Numbered from the stretch's first letter, positions 58,934 to 62,512 are shown. The stretch is DNA of 64,000 nucleotides from Stramonita haemastoma (GCA_030674155.1 CM060334.1:33002839-33066838); one strand, 5' to 3'. The notes: generated by a model not told the origin, from the letters alone. Numbers and translations are program-made.

Positions 58934-60189
58934 TGTGTTGATATGCCAGTTCTATCCAATTATTTCTTTACGATGTCAGGTTTATCGACTCTAAAGTGTT
59001 GCAAACAATGCATAACTAAGTGTTGCTCCCTCTACCATTCATAAAAAGTCTCTTATGTTTCCATTAACAACATCAACAGAAATATGTCATTTGCTGCTTG
59101 TTAAGCTCTTTACTTACACTAACATTGTTTTCCTTTTTAAAAAAAGAAATCATTTTGTTGTCTGATAACATTCTTGACTTTTACACTTTGTAAGGAAAAA
59201 TTGGAAAAAGTAAAGTCTCCCCCCCCCCCCCCCCCCCCCCCCCAATCTCAACTCAGTTAAAAAAAAAGATTACAAGCAACAAAAAACAAAAAAAACCAGT
59301 CACTGACATCTGCATTTTGTCTCCAGCATTAACATCTGCGCCTTTGTCAACCAACAGTTTGCAGATGCCAATCTCCCCACGGTGGGCTGCATAGAACAAG
59401 GACGTTTTCCCTCCCTGTCACACACACACACACAGTTCACATGTCACTAAGCAAAATCATTATTTCCATTGTTTCACAATCAATCTACACTTCTGTCTAA
59501 TCTTTTTTTTTTTTTTTTTTTTTAGCAAGGCTTTTAACAGAATCAGAAATTTTTTTTTTTTTTGGGGGGGGTGGTGGTTTTAGTCAACAAAGCATATTTG
59601 TGAAATGAAGTGCATCCAACTAATCCAAGATTTTATATGAACAGAAATCAAACACTGCCCAAAATGTGAAAACTGAATCCAAGTAATGACAATACAAAAC
59701 AAATAAGTATGCAATGAACTACTAAACAGCATCATATGCATAAAACGTACTCACACTTTGCTTTTGCTAGTAAATGTGGTTGATTAGCAGAAACTTTAAA
59801 AACAAATTCTACACATCTTCTTGAAAATGTCTGAGGAGAGACAAGAACTTGGCAAGTACCTTACCAAAATAACCCCCCCCCCCAAAAAAAAAAAAAAAAA
59901 ACAAAAAAAAAAAAACCCAACAGATGAAAGCAAGACAAAATTTAAAAAAAAAAAAAAAAGCACTTAAGACAGACAGCAAACACACCCACAAAAAGTCCAA
60001 CACTCAGTGAATGTATTCTCTAAGGACACCTGCACTGCCCCAGTGAGCAGAGGTCTGTACCTTTTCCGTCAGGGTGGCATCAGCCCCTCCCTGCAGCAGG
60101 GCATGGACACAGCCATAGTGCAGACCAGCACAGGCGTGGTGCAGGGCCGTCATGTCATTGCTGTCCCTCTGGTCCACGTCTGCTCCACT
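15927..60189 (-). CDS. RAI14: RAI14/UACA-like ankyrin-repeat coiled-coil protein (whole gene model, 5' partial)
   Basis: This is a spliced gene assembled from 19 exons listed separately below. Known members of the family (ankycorbin/RAI14 and UACA) bind cortical actin or membranes through N-terminal ankyrin repeats followed by a long coiled-coil. Seen here are four ankyrin-like units, a Ser/Asp/Glu/Lys linker, about 700 residues of heptad-rich sequence and a C-terminal YRTHLLSAVQGHMD. That tail closely resembles the end of vertebrate RAI14 as I remember it. The visible coding length is about 3.2 kb (about 1070 residues), near RAI14 size. The start codon and the first ankyrin repeats are not found. 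Junction phases agree except at 57.5/48.0 kb, 46.8/42.4 kb and 28.5/28.0 kb. One exon also carries a one-base length defect. RAI14 and UACA are paralogues in vertebrates, so a single invertebrate gene may be equally related to both. Confidence 0.8.
16550..16615 (-). CDS. RAI14: RAI14-like exon: conserved C-terminal tail, part 1
   Basis: The exon is 22 codons, phase 0 at both ends, with acceptor gttgaacag and donor gtaaaa. It encodes DLQQLHIDTINTYRTHLLSA then VQ. The segment YRTHLLSAVQ matches the RAI14 tail (YRMHLLYAVQ as recalled). It is the strongest single piece of evidence for the family assignment. Confidence 0.85.
16966..17960. mobile_element. possible insertion element bounded by poly(C) runs and imperfect inverted ends
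   Basis: The left end reads C-run, aggttcgcgctagg...aaccagtactg. The right end, read in reverse complement, is G-run, cagggttcgtgat...aaccagtaattg. These are recognisably similar. The interior is richer in CpG than the flanks and contains a plus-strand SINE A copy. No ORF of transposase type is seen. It may be a non-autonomous DNA element. Confidence 0.3.
17436..17590 (+). mobile_element. SINE family A, 3' part (A1)
   Basis: Contains gtaagagcaggccatcgtgt, acaaaactgcatacacacgg, a hexadecamer of the gcacaggagtgcttattcc type and an A-rich tail (ataaaagattaaaagaataa). The tRNA-like head is missing (5'-truncated). Confidence 0.8.
18131..18712 (+). mobile_element. 5'-truncated LINE 3' fragment with 3' UTR and (ATT)n tail
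   Basis: The ORF (to the stop at 18590) reads YQSCVLSTLLYGSECWRM, then LSTFHTKNLRRIL, RRWRWIGHISRRE, WTPEGKCRRGRPKNTW and QDRQEWRTFVAALHA. This is the C-terminal end of a LINE reverse transcriptase protein, from a different lineage than the copy at 2561. After the stop come a (GGAT)4 run, an aagcgctttga...tatagcactatataaattc segment and attattattatta. A tail of this kind occurs at the end of LINEs and SINEs in many aquatic invertebrates. No clear target duplication was seen. Confidence 0.85.
18810..19312 (+). repeat. dispersed repeat family B, interrupted copy
   Basis: The left half (18810-18895) has gctgttaagcacctaacaag and tcaggcccagtgcatctgac. The right half (about 19135-19312) has gaccaagaaggcag, gaggtgacaggaagaaaa and ctatactgacaggcccctgg. 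Compared with the copy at 33563, about 200 bases of unrelated sequence lie between the halves. Confidence 0.75.
19313..19822. other. intron, nothing recognised
   Basis: About 500 bases between a family B repeat and the giant exon. No exon or repeat is apparent. Confidence 0.5.
19823..20874 (-). CDS. RAI14: RAI14-like giant exon: five coiled-coil modules (one-base frame defect)
   Basis: The exon starts at acceptor gctgtgcag with ALVTQNEALTQEYAQLELD and ends at donor gtaagt after QLQQQLA; both ends are phase 0. The interval is 1052 bases, one short of a multiple of three. The first frame hits a TGA at 20713-20715. The correct downstream frame opens within the C-rich stretch at about 20730-20765. 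After that come three near-identical units (ELSRENAVLEEEL, ELSKENAELEEEL, ELSQENANLEEEL) and two looser ones starting LQQEK. Linkers between them are rich in Gly, Ser or Thr. The defect is most simply a lost base in a homopolymer run (assembly error or allele). Without it the exon is intact. Confidence 0.85.
20918..20992 (+). mobile_element. SINE family A head (tRNA-like promoter only)
   Basis: gggatagcctagtggtttag is a good box A region and cccaggttccagtc a weak box B. It lies about 44 bases upstream of the giant exon. The body is absent; a C-rich tract follows. Confidence 0.6.
21797..22600. repeat. dispersed repeat family C, split by a SINE
   Basis: Family C is defined by tccaatccaatgatgttgct, ccgaccgcacaggccatatc, acattttaaaactcattaaa, cggggtataaaaccaac and gaccaactataccactttca. 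Left part 21797-21887, right part 22338-22600. The intervening 450 bases are an inserted family A SINE, flanked by the duplicated aactcattaaa. Confidence 0.85.
21877..22348 (-). mobile_element. SINE family A, third 3' end type, with 11-bp target duplication
   Basis: aactcattaaa occurs at 21877-21887 and 22338-22348. Between them, on the minus strand, are the shared SINE A body (agtctcat...acatcttgcgcacac...agagtaggccatcg type) and a distinct 3' region. That region ends agactgatgagtgcctacta with a (CTA)n tail at the left boundary. The tRNA-like head is missing. Confidence 0.85.
22668..22859 (-). CDS. RAI14: RAI14-like exon: coiled-coil
   Basis: The exon is 64 codons, phase 0 at both ends, with acceptor gggtacag and donor gtcagt. 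It encodes VGEVARLLEEREKLQGRL, then TEAEETAGRLTHDQAILMEE and VQSQQERMTALQAERDTLQ. A family C repeat begins about five bases upstream of the exon, so part of the acceptor region may derive from the repeat. Confidence 0.82.
22864..24300. repeat. dispersed repeat family C, split by a piggyBac-like element
   Basis: Left part 22864-22928 (ccaatccaatgatacaggcc...attttaaaactcatattaa); right part 24041-24300 (ttaaaagtgtgcaac...cggggtataaaaccaac). The join across the TTAA matches the uninterrupted copy at 40906-41085, which reads ttttaaaactagtattaaaa. Confidence 0.88.
22929..24040. mobile_element. piggyBac-like non-autonomous transposon, 1112 bp
   Basis: The 15-base termini are perfect: ccctagtagcgctgt at 22929-22943 and its reverse complement acagcgctactaggg at 24026-24040. 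Each is flanked by TTAA (22925-22928 and 24041-24044). TTAA duplication and CCCT ends are hallmarks of the piggyBac superfamily. Two direct subterminal repeats (cccggattactccggagtga at 22945 and a cccggaatattccgcgatga version at 22989) may be transposase binding sites. The interior is CpG-rich and lacks a full transposase. At 23190-23320 a plus-strand reading LEVFFEFFDDIDGDEEF then a stop and RLDLVELND resembles the acidic N-terminus of piggyBac transposases. It looks like an internally deleted derivative. Confidence 0.88.
25205..25392. repeat. ~94-bp tandem duplication in intron
   Basis: Copies begin at 25205 and 25300 with aatgatga(a/c)taaatataaatcaagata and share gtcagcaacagcaatt and aattataccaattttcaaga. 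It ends about 75 bases from the exon at 25467. Confidence 0.9.
25467..25631 (-). CDS. RAI14: RAI14-like exon: coiled-coil
   Basis: The exon is 55 codons, phase 0 at both ends, with acceptor acgtacccag and donor gtcggt. It encodes VVKENEFLLSDGNALHEDLK, then KLVQELEKMQEKYRKVCADK and EQLQHQHNAVTIAGK. It is in phase with both neighbours. A tandem duplication of about 95 bases lies about 75 bases into the downstream intron. Confidence 0.82.
25783..26012 (-). mobile_element. SINE family A (A1), 3' part
   Basis: Reverse-complement A1 copy: aatggaataagcgctcatgt, a poly(T) expansion, cagtgtgcatgcag, then ggggccttggtttatagcct. Confidence 0.8.
26557..26825. repeat. C/CT-rich simple repeat
   Basis: Two blocks (26557-26590 and 26743-26825) of ctctctctcccccc type next to the exon at 26842. 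On the sense strand this is GA/G-rich. Confidence 0.9.
26842..27024 (-). CDS. RAI14: RAI14-like exon: coiled-coil
   Basis: The exon is 61 codons, phase 0 at both ends, with acceptor ctggtgcag and donor gtcagt. It encodes AQNEQLKLQCGLLTEELSKL, then RSTFDAILKAGDNLQTDYDQ and LQAEKDKMHDQLEVVLREKEE with continuous heptads. The intron immediately downstream holds a long C/CT-rich tract. Confidence 0.82.
27330..27706 (+). mobile_element. SINE family A, full-length (A1 type)
   Basis: The head ggatggatagcctagtggtc carries box A (TAGCCTAGTGG), and cctgggtttgattcc is a box B match. The body contains ggagttaacatcagtgctga, gatgagactataaaccgagg, acatcttgcgcacacg and gagtaggccaccgtgtgccg. The tail is caagagtgcttatcccatta then (AAAT)n. 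It is opposite in strand to the host gene, and its tail ends within about ten bases of the exon donor at 27714. Confidence 0.9.
27714..28006 (-). CDS. RAI14: RAI14-like exon: coiled-coil
   Basis: Reading from acceptor gtgtctgcag to donor gtaacc gives 293 bases, two bases plus 97 codons. The product includes QLQREVDSLRSSLQALEED then RATLQEQVKALEKEKATL, and near its end FDEEGFVEGQDLTKEEFLQ. The protein frame is unambiguous, but the 5' boundary is uncertain because its phase conflicts with the preceding exon. The donor lies within about ten bases of the tail of a SINE inserted in the intron. Confidence 0.75.
28102..28252. repeat. (GTT)n and family B left half
   Basis: (GTT)n at about 28102-28122 is followed by cggacagcaattattgttgt, ctatgagcgaatatgcgctg and cctgacaagtcaggccgagc. 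This matches the left half of family B; the right half is absent. Confidence 0.75.
28469..28600 (-). CDS. RAI14: RAI14-like exon: coiled-coil
   Basis: The exon is 44 codons, phase 0 at both ends, with acceptor catggcag and donor gtgagg. It encodes GLHNGFQENAAQASGQSAAD, a Ser/Ala linker, and then KQQVAALEAERQELKAEILR, a coiled-coil. The next exon as drawn begins with two bases of a codon, so this junction does not keep frame. A short exon or a sequence error between 28.0 and 28.47 kb is likely. Confidence 0.7.
28686..29015 (+). mobile_element. SINE family A, near full-length (A1)
   Basis: Head ggatagcctgtacagcattg, box B-like tgtgttcgaacca, body agatgagactataaactgaa, acatcttgcacacatt and gtaaaaaagcacaagaaagc, A-rich tail. 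It is more diverged than the copy at 27330. Confidence 0.85.
29405..29690 (+). mobile_element. SINE family A (A1), diverged
   Basis: Contains gagattacaaaccaaggttc, ctgttctgccttttggagga, gtaggccatcaaagctggtg and gcaagcgagtgcttattaat. Only partial homology remains at the head. Confidence 0.7.
29714..29985 (-). mobile_element. SINE family A fragments
   Basis: Two short pieces: 29730-29810 (agcctactcttgcaccag...acattctgtatgcatttgc) and 29938-29985 (tacatctaatccctgtgtgc). They may be one old interrupted copy. Confidence 0.45.
29986..33560. other. intron, few repeats, nothing coding recognised
   Basis: A-rich on the plus strand, with short homopolymers, a (G)19 run at about 32193-32211 and a CCCCACCCCCCC stretch near 30880. 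ORFs are short and scattered with no heptad or domain pattern. Confidence 0.5.
33563..33878 (+). repeat. dispersed repeat family B, most complete copy
   Basis: Runs from ttcagacagcaactattatc through gctgttaagcgcctggcaag, tcaggcccagcgcatctgac, ggtgacaggaagaaaaggaa and aatttccagagggtggga to actgacaggcccccggcatt. About 315 bases. It has no coding signature and no tRNA box. Confidence 0.8.
34275..34387 (-). CDS. RAI14: RAI14-like exon: coiled-coil
   Basis: The 113-base exon runs from phase 1 to phase 0, with acceptor gattttcag and donor gtcagt. It encodes KRRKGGQDMSDKQMVALL then RSQILTLRQENDQLRNNAQ, moving from a basic patch into clean heptads. It joins the exon at 28.6 kb in phase, across a 5.7-kb intron. 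Confidence 0.75.
34478..34905. repeat. purine-rich tract with long (GA)n
   Basis: A short GA run (34478-34500), then about 200 bases of A/G with gaaaaaa motifs, then (GA)n/(GACA)n at 34706-34905. It lies about 90 bases upstream of an exon. ORFs across it are repeat artefacts. Confidence 0.95.
35288..35662 (-). mobile_element. SINE family A, full-length (A2 type)
   Basis: The minus-strand head gatgagatagcctattggtt is a box A region. The body matches family A up to agaagagcaggccattgtg. The 3' end is different from A1: ggtgtatttagacatcatcc, ctaaagttggaatgtggct, tctcaccatttgtaaatctc and ggagctgtagcc, followed by a purine-rich tail. Confidence 0.85.
35792..35852 (-). CDS. RAI14: RAI14-like exon: acidic linker
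   Basis: The 61-base exon runs from phase 0 to phase 1, with acceptor gatttcag and donor gtgagt. It encodes ATADVDGWQDSDEDEAGDAD. The next exon supplies the other two bases of a Gly codon and begins KRRKGGQD. The junction therefore places an acidic run against a basic one. Splice signals are strong and the junction phases match. Confidence 0.68.
36000..37360. other. intron, nothing recognised
   Basis: About 1.4 kb without repeats or exon-like ORFs, other than the doubtful exon at its right side. Confidence 0.4.
37365..37470 (-). CDS. candidate extra exon, phase-incompatible upstream
   Basis: An acceptor (tgtcccaacag) and a possible donor (gtgatt) enclose 106 bases. The frame compatible with the downstream exon reads SAPEEHVGGGEWSTARTFAE and then VFGLRTSEVDSGSAE. 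A second open frame reads DPHLKSMLEEENGAQQG. It requires two bases from an upstream exon, but the neighbouring exon at 39.4 kb ends in phase 0. It may be an alternative exon, a relic or chance. The gene reads through in phase without it. Confidence 0.25.
37629..38023 (-). mobile_element. SINE family A, full-length (A2 type)
   Basis: The minus-strand head gatagcctagtggttagagc is a near-ideal box A, with a tgtgtttgagcc box B region. The 3' end has cattggtgaaccttacaaga and agttctgctgag, as in the other A2 copies. Confidence 0.85.
38024..39205. other. intron, nothing coding recognised
   Basis: Contains a (C)15 run near 38618 and A-rich stretches. No dispersed repeat is recognised. Confidence 0.4.
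39206..39300. repeat. (AC)n microsatellite
   Basis: More than 35 nearly pure AC units, with ATAC interruptions at the right. Confidence 0.95.
39417..39458 (-). CDS. RAI14: RAI14-like small exon
   Basis: The 42-base exon (14 codons) is phase 0 on both sides, with acceptor ttgctag and donor gtgaga. It encodes GNAGKGLPQEVQEE. Being symmetrical, it could be skipped without changing frame, so it may be a cassette exon. It is supported only by splice signals, frame and a position between two in-phase exons. Confidence 0.5.
40770..40889 (-). CDS. RAI14: RAI14-like exon: start of coiled-coil
   Basis: The exon is exactly 40 codons, phase 0 at both ends, with donor gtaagc and acceptor gatgtcag. It encodes ELEAEHEQLNEEYNALS then IENLRLRDKLEFLQQRM and NGKHEQ. 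The clear heptad pattern of Leu/Ile with charged residues marks the first coiled-coil block. A family C repeat begins 17 bases upstream of the acceptor. Confidence 0.78.
40906..41085. repeat. dispersed repeat family C, uninterrupted short copy
   Basis: ccaatccaatccatgatgct, gccgaccgcacaggccatat, cattttaaaactagtattaa, cggggtataaaaccaatttg. It carries the TTAA that is the insertion site of the piggyBac-like element in the paralogous copy at 22.9 kb. Confidence 0.85.
41508..41692. repeat. (GA)n tract
   Basis: About 32 pure GA units, then gacagaca and gagaaga variants. Confidence 0.95.
41917..42015 (-). mobile_element. SINE family A fragment (A2 end)
   Basis: cagctagggttttgaggttc, agcaatggtgag, attaatggcagccctattct. 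Preceded by (TTTC)n/poly(T). Confidence 0.65.
42348..42436 (-). CDS. RAI14: RAI14-like exon: Ser/Asp linker
   Basis: The 89-base exon starts in phase 1 after gtttttcag. If the donor gtaaag is used it ends in phase 0, which fits the next exon. It encodes DQSEDDSPSLRHRTSD then PTGQSSQSQLPSPA. An alternative donor, gtgcgg, 23 bases further on would break the phase. The serine and proline content suggests a phosphorylated, unstructured segment; that is inference only. Confidence 0.6.
42992..43297 (+). repeat. dispersed repeat family B
   Basis: ctgctgttaagcgcccaaag, gcccggcgcatccaaattca, aaaaggatcaaggcagaaac, ttatactgacaggcccctgg. The boundaries are close to those of the copy at 33563. Confidence 0.8.
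43298..46200. other. intron with several poly(C) runs, no exon confirmed
   Basis: C-runs of 14-17 bases at about 44037, 44139, 44289 and 44348. One minus-strand stretch near 44400-44450 (acceptor ttgttggcag, donor gtgatc) reads EMAVCRNAVSDARLQ, but its phase does not fit the neighbours. The missing phase-1 exon of the host gene may lie in this interval. Confidence 0.4.
46206..46535 (-). mobile_element. SINE family A (A2), near full-length
   Basis: The minus-strand head agccaatggttagagcattg is a box A region. The 3' end gctagagctcagaggttcaa abuts an oligo(T)-oligo(G) run at 46183-46206. Confidence 0.8.
46773..46868 (-). CDS. RAI14: RAI14-like exon: linker
   Basis: The exon is 32 codons, phase 0 on both sides, with acceptor gatgagcag and strong donor gtgagt. 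It encodes MSSVSSFTQEASPGVQRQ and then ADAVHSLAGSEVEE. This is Ser-rich and acidic, as expected of a disordered linker. It joins the previous exon in phase. The following exon found, at 42.4 kb, needs an upstream base, so an exon of length 3n+1 may be missing between them. Confidence 0.62.
47288..47397 (-). mobile_element. SINE family A fragment (A2) next to a poly(C) run
   Basis: (C)18, then gagctacgaggttcatgtga and caccgttaaggttgctgtat. Only the 3' end remains. Confidence 0.6.
47896..47996 (-). CDS. RAI14: RAI14-like exon: basic/proline linker after ankyrin block
   Basis: The 101-base exon goes from phase 1 to phase 0, with acceptor tactggacag and donor gtaagc. The product is GGDTPERPQRPERERYHK followed by NQESAVKKKQSLSPQ. 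It is a low-complexity basic segment in the position of the TP/K-rich linker that follows the ankyrin repeats in RAI14. There is no domain signature, so the call rests on splice signals, open frame and composition. Confidence 0.62.
48106..48200. repeat. (GT)n-(GGGAGA)n microsatellite
   Basis: A GT run (48106-48138) followed by a GA-rich tract. It abuts the next SINE. Confidence 0.9.
48207..48580 (-). mobile_element. SINE family A (A1) with GA/GATACA tract at its 5' side
   Basis: Body 48207-48478: tatcgaggataatggaataa, gcacatgatggcctactctt, gttaactccaggagaaaaat. The tRNA-like head is replaced by a GA and (GATACA)n tract (48491-48580). Confidence 0.8.
48767..48893. repeat. ~62-bp tandem duplication
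   Basis: ctctctctcagtttatcaaa and ccattcat...ccaacctt(t/c)ttgct occur twice in succession. Confidence 0.85.
48900..50550. other. intron, nothing recognised
   Basis: Contains a poly(T) run (about 48899-48923) and a short (GGCA)n near 49429. No exon or dispersed repeat is visible, although at least one exon of the host gene must lie somewhere in 48.0-57.5 kb. Confidence 0.4.
50555..50680. repeat. family C-like fragments
   Basis: caatctaatccaatcttctt and aatccaatccaactcttgtt, then tatagccccaccag, resemble the left end of family C. Strongly decayed. Confidence 0.4.
50770..51120 (+). mobile_element. decayed LINE reverse-transcriptase C-terminal fragment
   Basis: The reading frame has WLRRQLRASQTEEQ, RQMLAEIDKHRLRYGGHA, then VLQGKAEGRRKRGRPPTSY and NITEFSGLQG. 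This is the familiar LINE ending with an (R/L)RYxGH motif and a GKxEGxRxRGRP motif. The frame then shifts, and ELSKNRERWQTQV continues in another frame. It is a third, distinct LINE lineage in the window and is clearly non-functional. Confidence 0.8.
51182..51485 (-). mobile_element. SINE family A (A2)
   Basis: cagccacagctccaaggttc, gatgatatctaaagaggaca, gcaatggcctactcttccaa, ttagctccaggagaaaagct. The head is not clear. Confidence 0.75.
51881..51964. repeat. (GT)n microsatellite
   Basis: More than 40 pure GT units. Confidence 0.97.
52190..52690. repeat. ~70-bp tandem repeat, about seven units
   Basis: Recurring modules ctctccattagcatg, agtaacaatgctgttac and catcaggtaa recur at spacings of about 60-75 bases. 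Copies are diverged and some are truncated. Confidence 0.8.
53226..53525. repeat. (CA)n microsatellite and duplicated flank
   Basis: Long (CA)n at 53226-53289. To its right, tacatttcttatgtttaata and aaagag followed by CA runs occurs twice (53370 and 53452). Confidence 0.9.
54119..54210. repeat. (CA)n microsatellite with CCA interruptions
   Basis: Nearly continuous CA with three interruptions. Confidence 0.95.
54467..54512. repeat. (CTG)n trinucleotide runs
   Basis: Two runs of five to six CTG units (CAG on the gene's sense strand). They are in an intron of the model, and no splice context suggests a polyglutamine exon. Confidence 0.8.
54566..54770. repeat. (GT)n-(GA)n compound microsatellite
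   Basis: GT run to about 54670, then a pure GA run to about 54770. Confidence 0.97.
55080..55466. repeat. ~390-bp (GA)n purine tract
   Basis: Almost entirely A/G with GAGAGG variants, the longest such tract in the window. All reading frames through it are artefacts. Confidence 0.97.
55872..55945. repeat. family C fragment
   Basis: atccaacccagtcatgttgt, tatagccctaccgactacac and aggccatatcagggctgtca match the left end of family C. Confidence 0.7.
56443..56690 (+). repeat. family B right half
   Basis: aaaaaaggcaggagagtgaa, aaagacggaaacaaagggag, agaatttccagaaggtggcg and ctataccgcaagagcaccca. It joins directly to the next SINE. Confidence 0.7.
56693..56912 (+). mobile_element. SINE family A (A1), 5'-truncated
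   Basis: tttggatgagactataaacc, gaacatcttgcgagcacact, agagtaggccattgaacgcc, ggaactggatgtaaataaaa. Confidence 0.8.
57070..57325. repeat. ~24-31-bp tandem repeat
   Basis: About ten units of aaggtatgccaaatatacaa with acaca spacers. It is 155 bases inside the intron downstream of the last ankyrin exon. Both strands are open as repetitive frames without biological support. Confidence 0.9.
57371..57456. repeat. (CA)n microsatellite
   Basis: Interrupted CA run that ends about 25 bases from the ankyrin exon at 57481. Confidence 0.95.
57481..57580 (-). CDS. RAI14: RAI14-like exon: last ankyrin repeat
   Basis: The 100-base exon starts in phase 1 and ends in phase 2 before gtcagt. It encodes HTALYYAMSAGHPDLREVF and then a Gln/Ala/Asn-rich tail. 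Vertebrate RAI14/UACA also close the ankyrin block with a degenerate unit carrying HYxx or YYAR in place of HLAA. The next exon found (47896-47996) needs phase 1, so at least one exon between 57.48 and 48.0 kb is missing from this model. Confidence 0.8.
57640..57715. repeat. possible family C fragment
   Basis: gttgcttgtagcctagccaa, ccacaagggacgtgtcaggg. Partial match to the family C left end. Confidence 0.4.
58503..58597 (-). CDS. RAI14: RAI14-like exon: ankyrin repeat
   Basis: The 95-base exon runs from phase 2 to phase 1, with acceptor attttcag and donor gtaggt. It encodes TPLMIAAKEGKREACEFLL then KRGANPNTTDRE, a textbook ankyrin repeat with the TPLxxAxxxG turn and the GAN loop. The final G codon is split across the junction with the next exon, giving TDREG-HTALYY. 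Confidence 0.88.
58855..58933. repeat. (GT)n microsatellite
   Basis: More than 35 GT units in an ankyrin-region intron. Confidence 0.97.
59308..59414 (-). CDS. RAI14: RAI14-like exon: ankyrin repeat
   Basis: The 107-base exon starts in phase 0 after tgacag and ends in phase 2 before gtcagt. It encodes KTSLFYAAHRGEIGICKLL followed by VDKGADVNAGDKMQ. This is a canonical ankyrin unit and aligns well with the RAI14 repeat that ends in HGADVN. The split last codon joins the next exon to give MQ-I-TPLM, preserving the TPLM start of the following repeat. Confidence 0.85.
60061..60189 (-). CDS. RAI14: RAI14-like exon: ankyrin repeat (first visible)
   Basis: The exon is 43 codons, phase 0 at both ends, with acceptor gtgtgcag and donor gtacag. 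The product contains SGADVDQRD, then TALHHACAGLHYGCVHALL, then GGADATLTEK, which is a full ankyrin unit (TALHxA...LL..GAD). The preceding exon should also end in phase 0, but I could not find it between here and the right edge. The gene is therefore 5' incomplete in this window. Confidence 0.8.
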
Positions 60190-60714
60190 CTGCACACCAC
60201 CCACACACATCACCACAATCAATTACACACAACATAACACAACGTGAAACACTCATGAAGCTAGGTCTTAAAACACAAAACAACAATCAATTACACAAAG
60301 AACAATGCAAAATGCACACATATACATGATGCTAGACTAAACTGAGGACATGATCTTGACCATTACCTACAAAAAAATCTTGACCAATTGCCGAAGACAC
60401 AGCAGCACGATACAATAAGATGATCACGAAGCTTGCAAAGTAAATAATTATTAGGACAGTATAAAAACCAAAACAACTTAAGTGTAGATCATGTAACTGC
60501 AATGGAGAAACGGACTTACCATCGTGAAGCTTAAGTGTTTCACATATAACAGTCTGTAACATTGCCTCTTGTGCCCAAAATCATATTACTGCAGTGTAAA
60601 CTAAAAGATATTTGCTCTGTAGGGAAAAACCCCCCATCTGAAACCTTTGATAAACTTTGGGGGGGATAAGTCTTCATTCAAAGGCTATTTCTTATTTTAT
60701 CTATTTTCACTTAT

Positions 60715-61080
60715 TCTTTCATTTTGATACAGGATATCCGCATTCATGTGCTTTCTTGACATCTAGTCTCCCTGTGTATGCAGTTTTTGTGAATCTTGTC
60801 ATCCTTTTCCTCTGGTACAAATGACCTACTCTTCTGAAATGCAGAGCAGGCTTTGATGTGTGTGCAAGGGTGTTCTGCATGTGTTTTGCATACACGGATA
60901 CAGGACCTCAGTTTATAGTCTAATCTGAAGGACATTCTGGGAAGTGGAGTCGGCACCGGTTTTAATTCCAGGGGAAACATCCCCTTAAACAGGCATCTCG
61001 GTTGTGGCTCAAACCTGGGCTCAAACCCAGGCCATCACATCGCATGTGCAACGCTCTAACCAACAGACTGTCCCGACCAC
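60715..61080 (-). mobile_element. SINE family A, full-length (A1)
   Basis: The minus-strand head gacagtctgttggttagagc and box B cctgggtttgagcc are present. The body contains agattagactataaactgag and agagtaggtcatttgtacc. The tail end cacatgaatgcggatatcct is diverged. Confidence 0.85.
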
Positions 61081-61313
61081 CAGGCTAGTGTAGCTAAGGT
61101 CATGTCTCGTGTTTGCATAGCCTAACACATCCCCACAAACCATCCACCTCTGTCACACAACCACCAAACAAAATGTGTTTGCTGTCCAAACTGTCAGAGA
61201 CATAATGGTAAAAGGTGACAACTGAATGTTAAGCAACAGAAGATGAAAAGGGAAGTCTTAGAAAGTGTTTGTCAATAGGTGATGACCTGTTGGGAAAAGG
61301 AGGAGGAGACAGC

Positions 61314-61314
<1 letters not shown>

Positions 61315-61390
<76 letters not shown>

Positions 61391-61415
61391 AGAGAGAGAG
61401 AGGGGGGGGGGAGAG

Positions 61416-61500
<85 letters not shown>
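61315..61500. repeat. (GA)n tract with G-runs
   Basis: Long GA repeats interrupted by ggggggg blocks. Confidence 0.97.
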
Positions 61501-62510
61501 CAGACAGAGAGACAGACAGAGACAGAAATGTACAGAAAGACAGACAGAGCATCAGGGAAAAGGAAAAAAAAAAAGAAAGACAGCCAGAAATGTGATCTCC
61601 AGCCTGAACACCAGACAGGGAGGGGAGGGAGTGAGGTGAAGGAAGGAAGGAACAGCCAAACAGAAAAATTCATCATCATCCTCCTCATCCTCAGCAGCAG
61701 CAGCACAGCACTGTCAGGTCTCCTTCTGGGGCTAAACCTAGCTAGCTGCAAGTCCCCGCTGGGACGGCAGCACAACCTCCTCAACACGCCCGCCTCCCCA
61801 TCTTTAATTCAGTTTTCCAGGCCCACCGGGACCATCCAGCCCCTACAAGCTGGACAGCCAAGCATACGCTTAATCGCTGTTACGCAGCAGCCACCACGGC
61901 ATGGCAACCACCTACCTTCCACCCTCACTATGCAAGTAAAAAAGAACAGTGCAGAACAGAAAGCCCCGTCCAGCCTCCAGGATTTTCTGCTAGCTCATCA
62001 CAACACCGCGGATCAATGAAATCAGACACTTTTCCTAGTCTAGGGGTCTGGCTGGAGAGGGGAGAGGGGCCCCCTGACTGGCCAAGTTGCCAATATGTGT
62101 CTGACCCCGGGTATGACCCAGACGTTATGAATATCCACTTGTCTCCCACCTCTCTTTTGTGCTGATCATTTCAGTTTTGAAGATGGATTCCATATTTCCC
62201 CTGAGAGTTTCTGACTGTTTACTGCTTGTTGTTTGGAGGAGTGAGCGAGCCACAGAAGGCACAAACTTTTGTCATTCACAAAAAAAAAAACCCAAATTAC
62301 TCTTACATGCAATGCTTCATACTTTTAAAAGGTTTATTACGAAGAGGGTTCAATCTAACTTTTTTTTTTGAATGATGTAAAAAATATGTACAGCATAATT
62401 CAAGACAGATGATCACTTGCAGGTGTGTACTAGTATTGTATGTAAAAGAGTGATTGGACGTCCTACAAAATGAAACGACATGCATAATCACAAGACACAC
62501 TCTTGAAAGA
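61501..62510. other. nothing coding recognised
   Basis: About 1 kb upstream of the visible exons. The ORFs here have no ankyrin pattern. The missing 5' exons of the RAI14-like gene are not evident. Confidence 0.4.
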
Positions 62511-62512
62511 AA

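Noticed and set aside
60515..60562. Possible exon (VICETLKLHD before gtaagt) upstream of the first ankyrin exon
   Set aside because: Good donor but no ankyrin pattern, no convincing acceptor, and its open frame would end in the wrong phase for the next exon.
61269..62019. 246-codon plus-strand frame
   Set aside because: The first half is a (GA)n translation, and the remainder shows no domain, splice support or codon bias.
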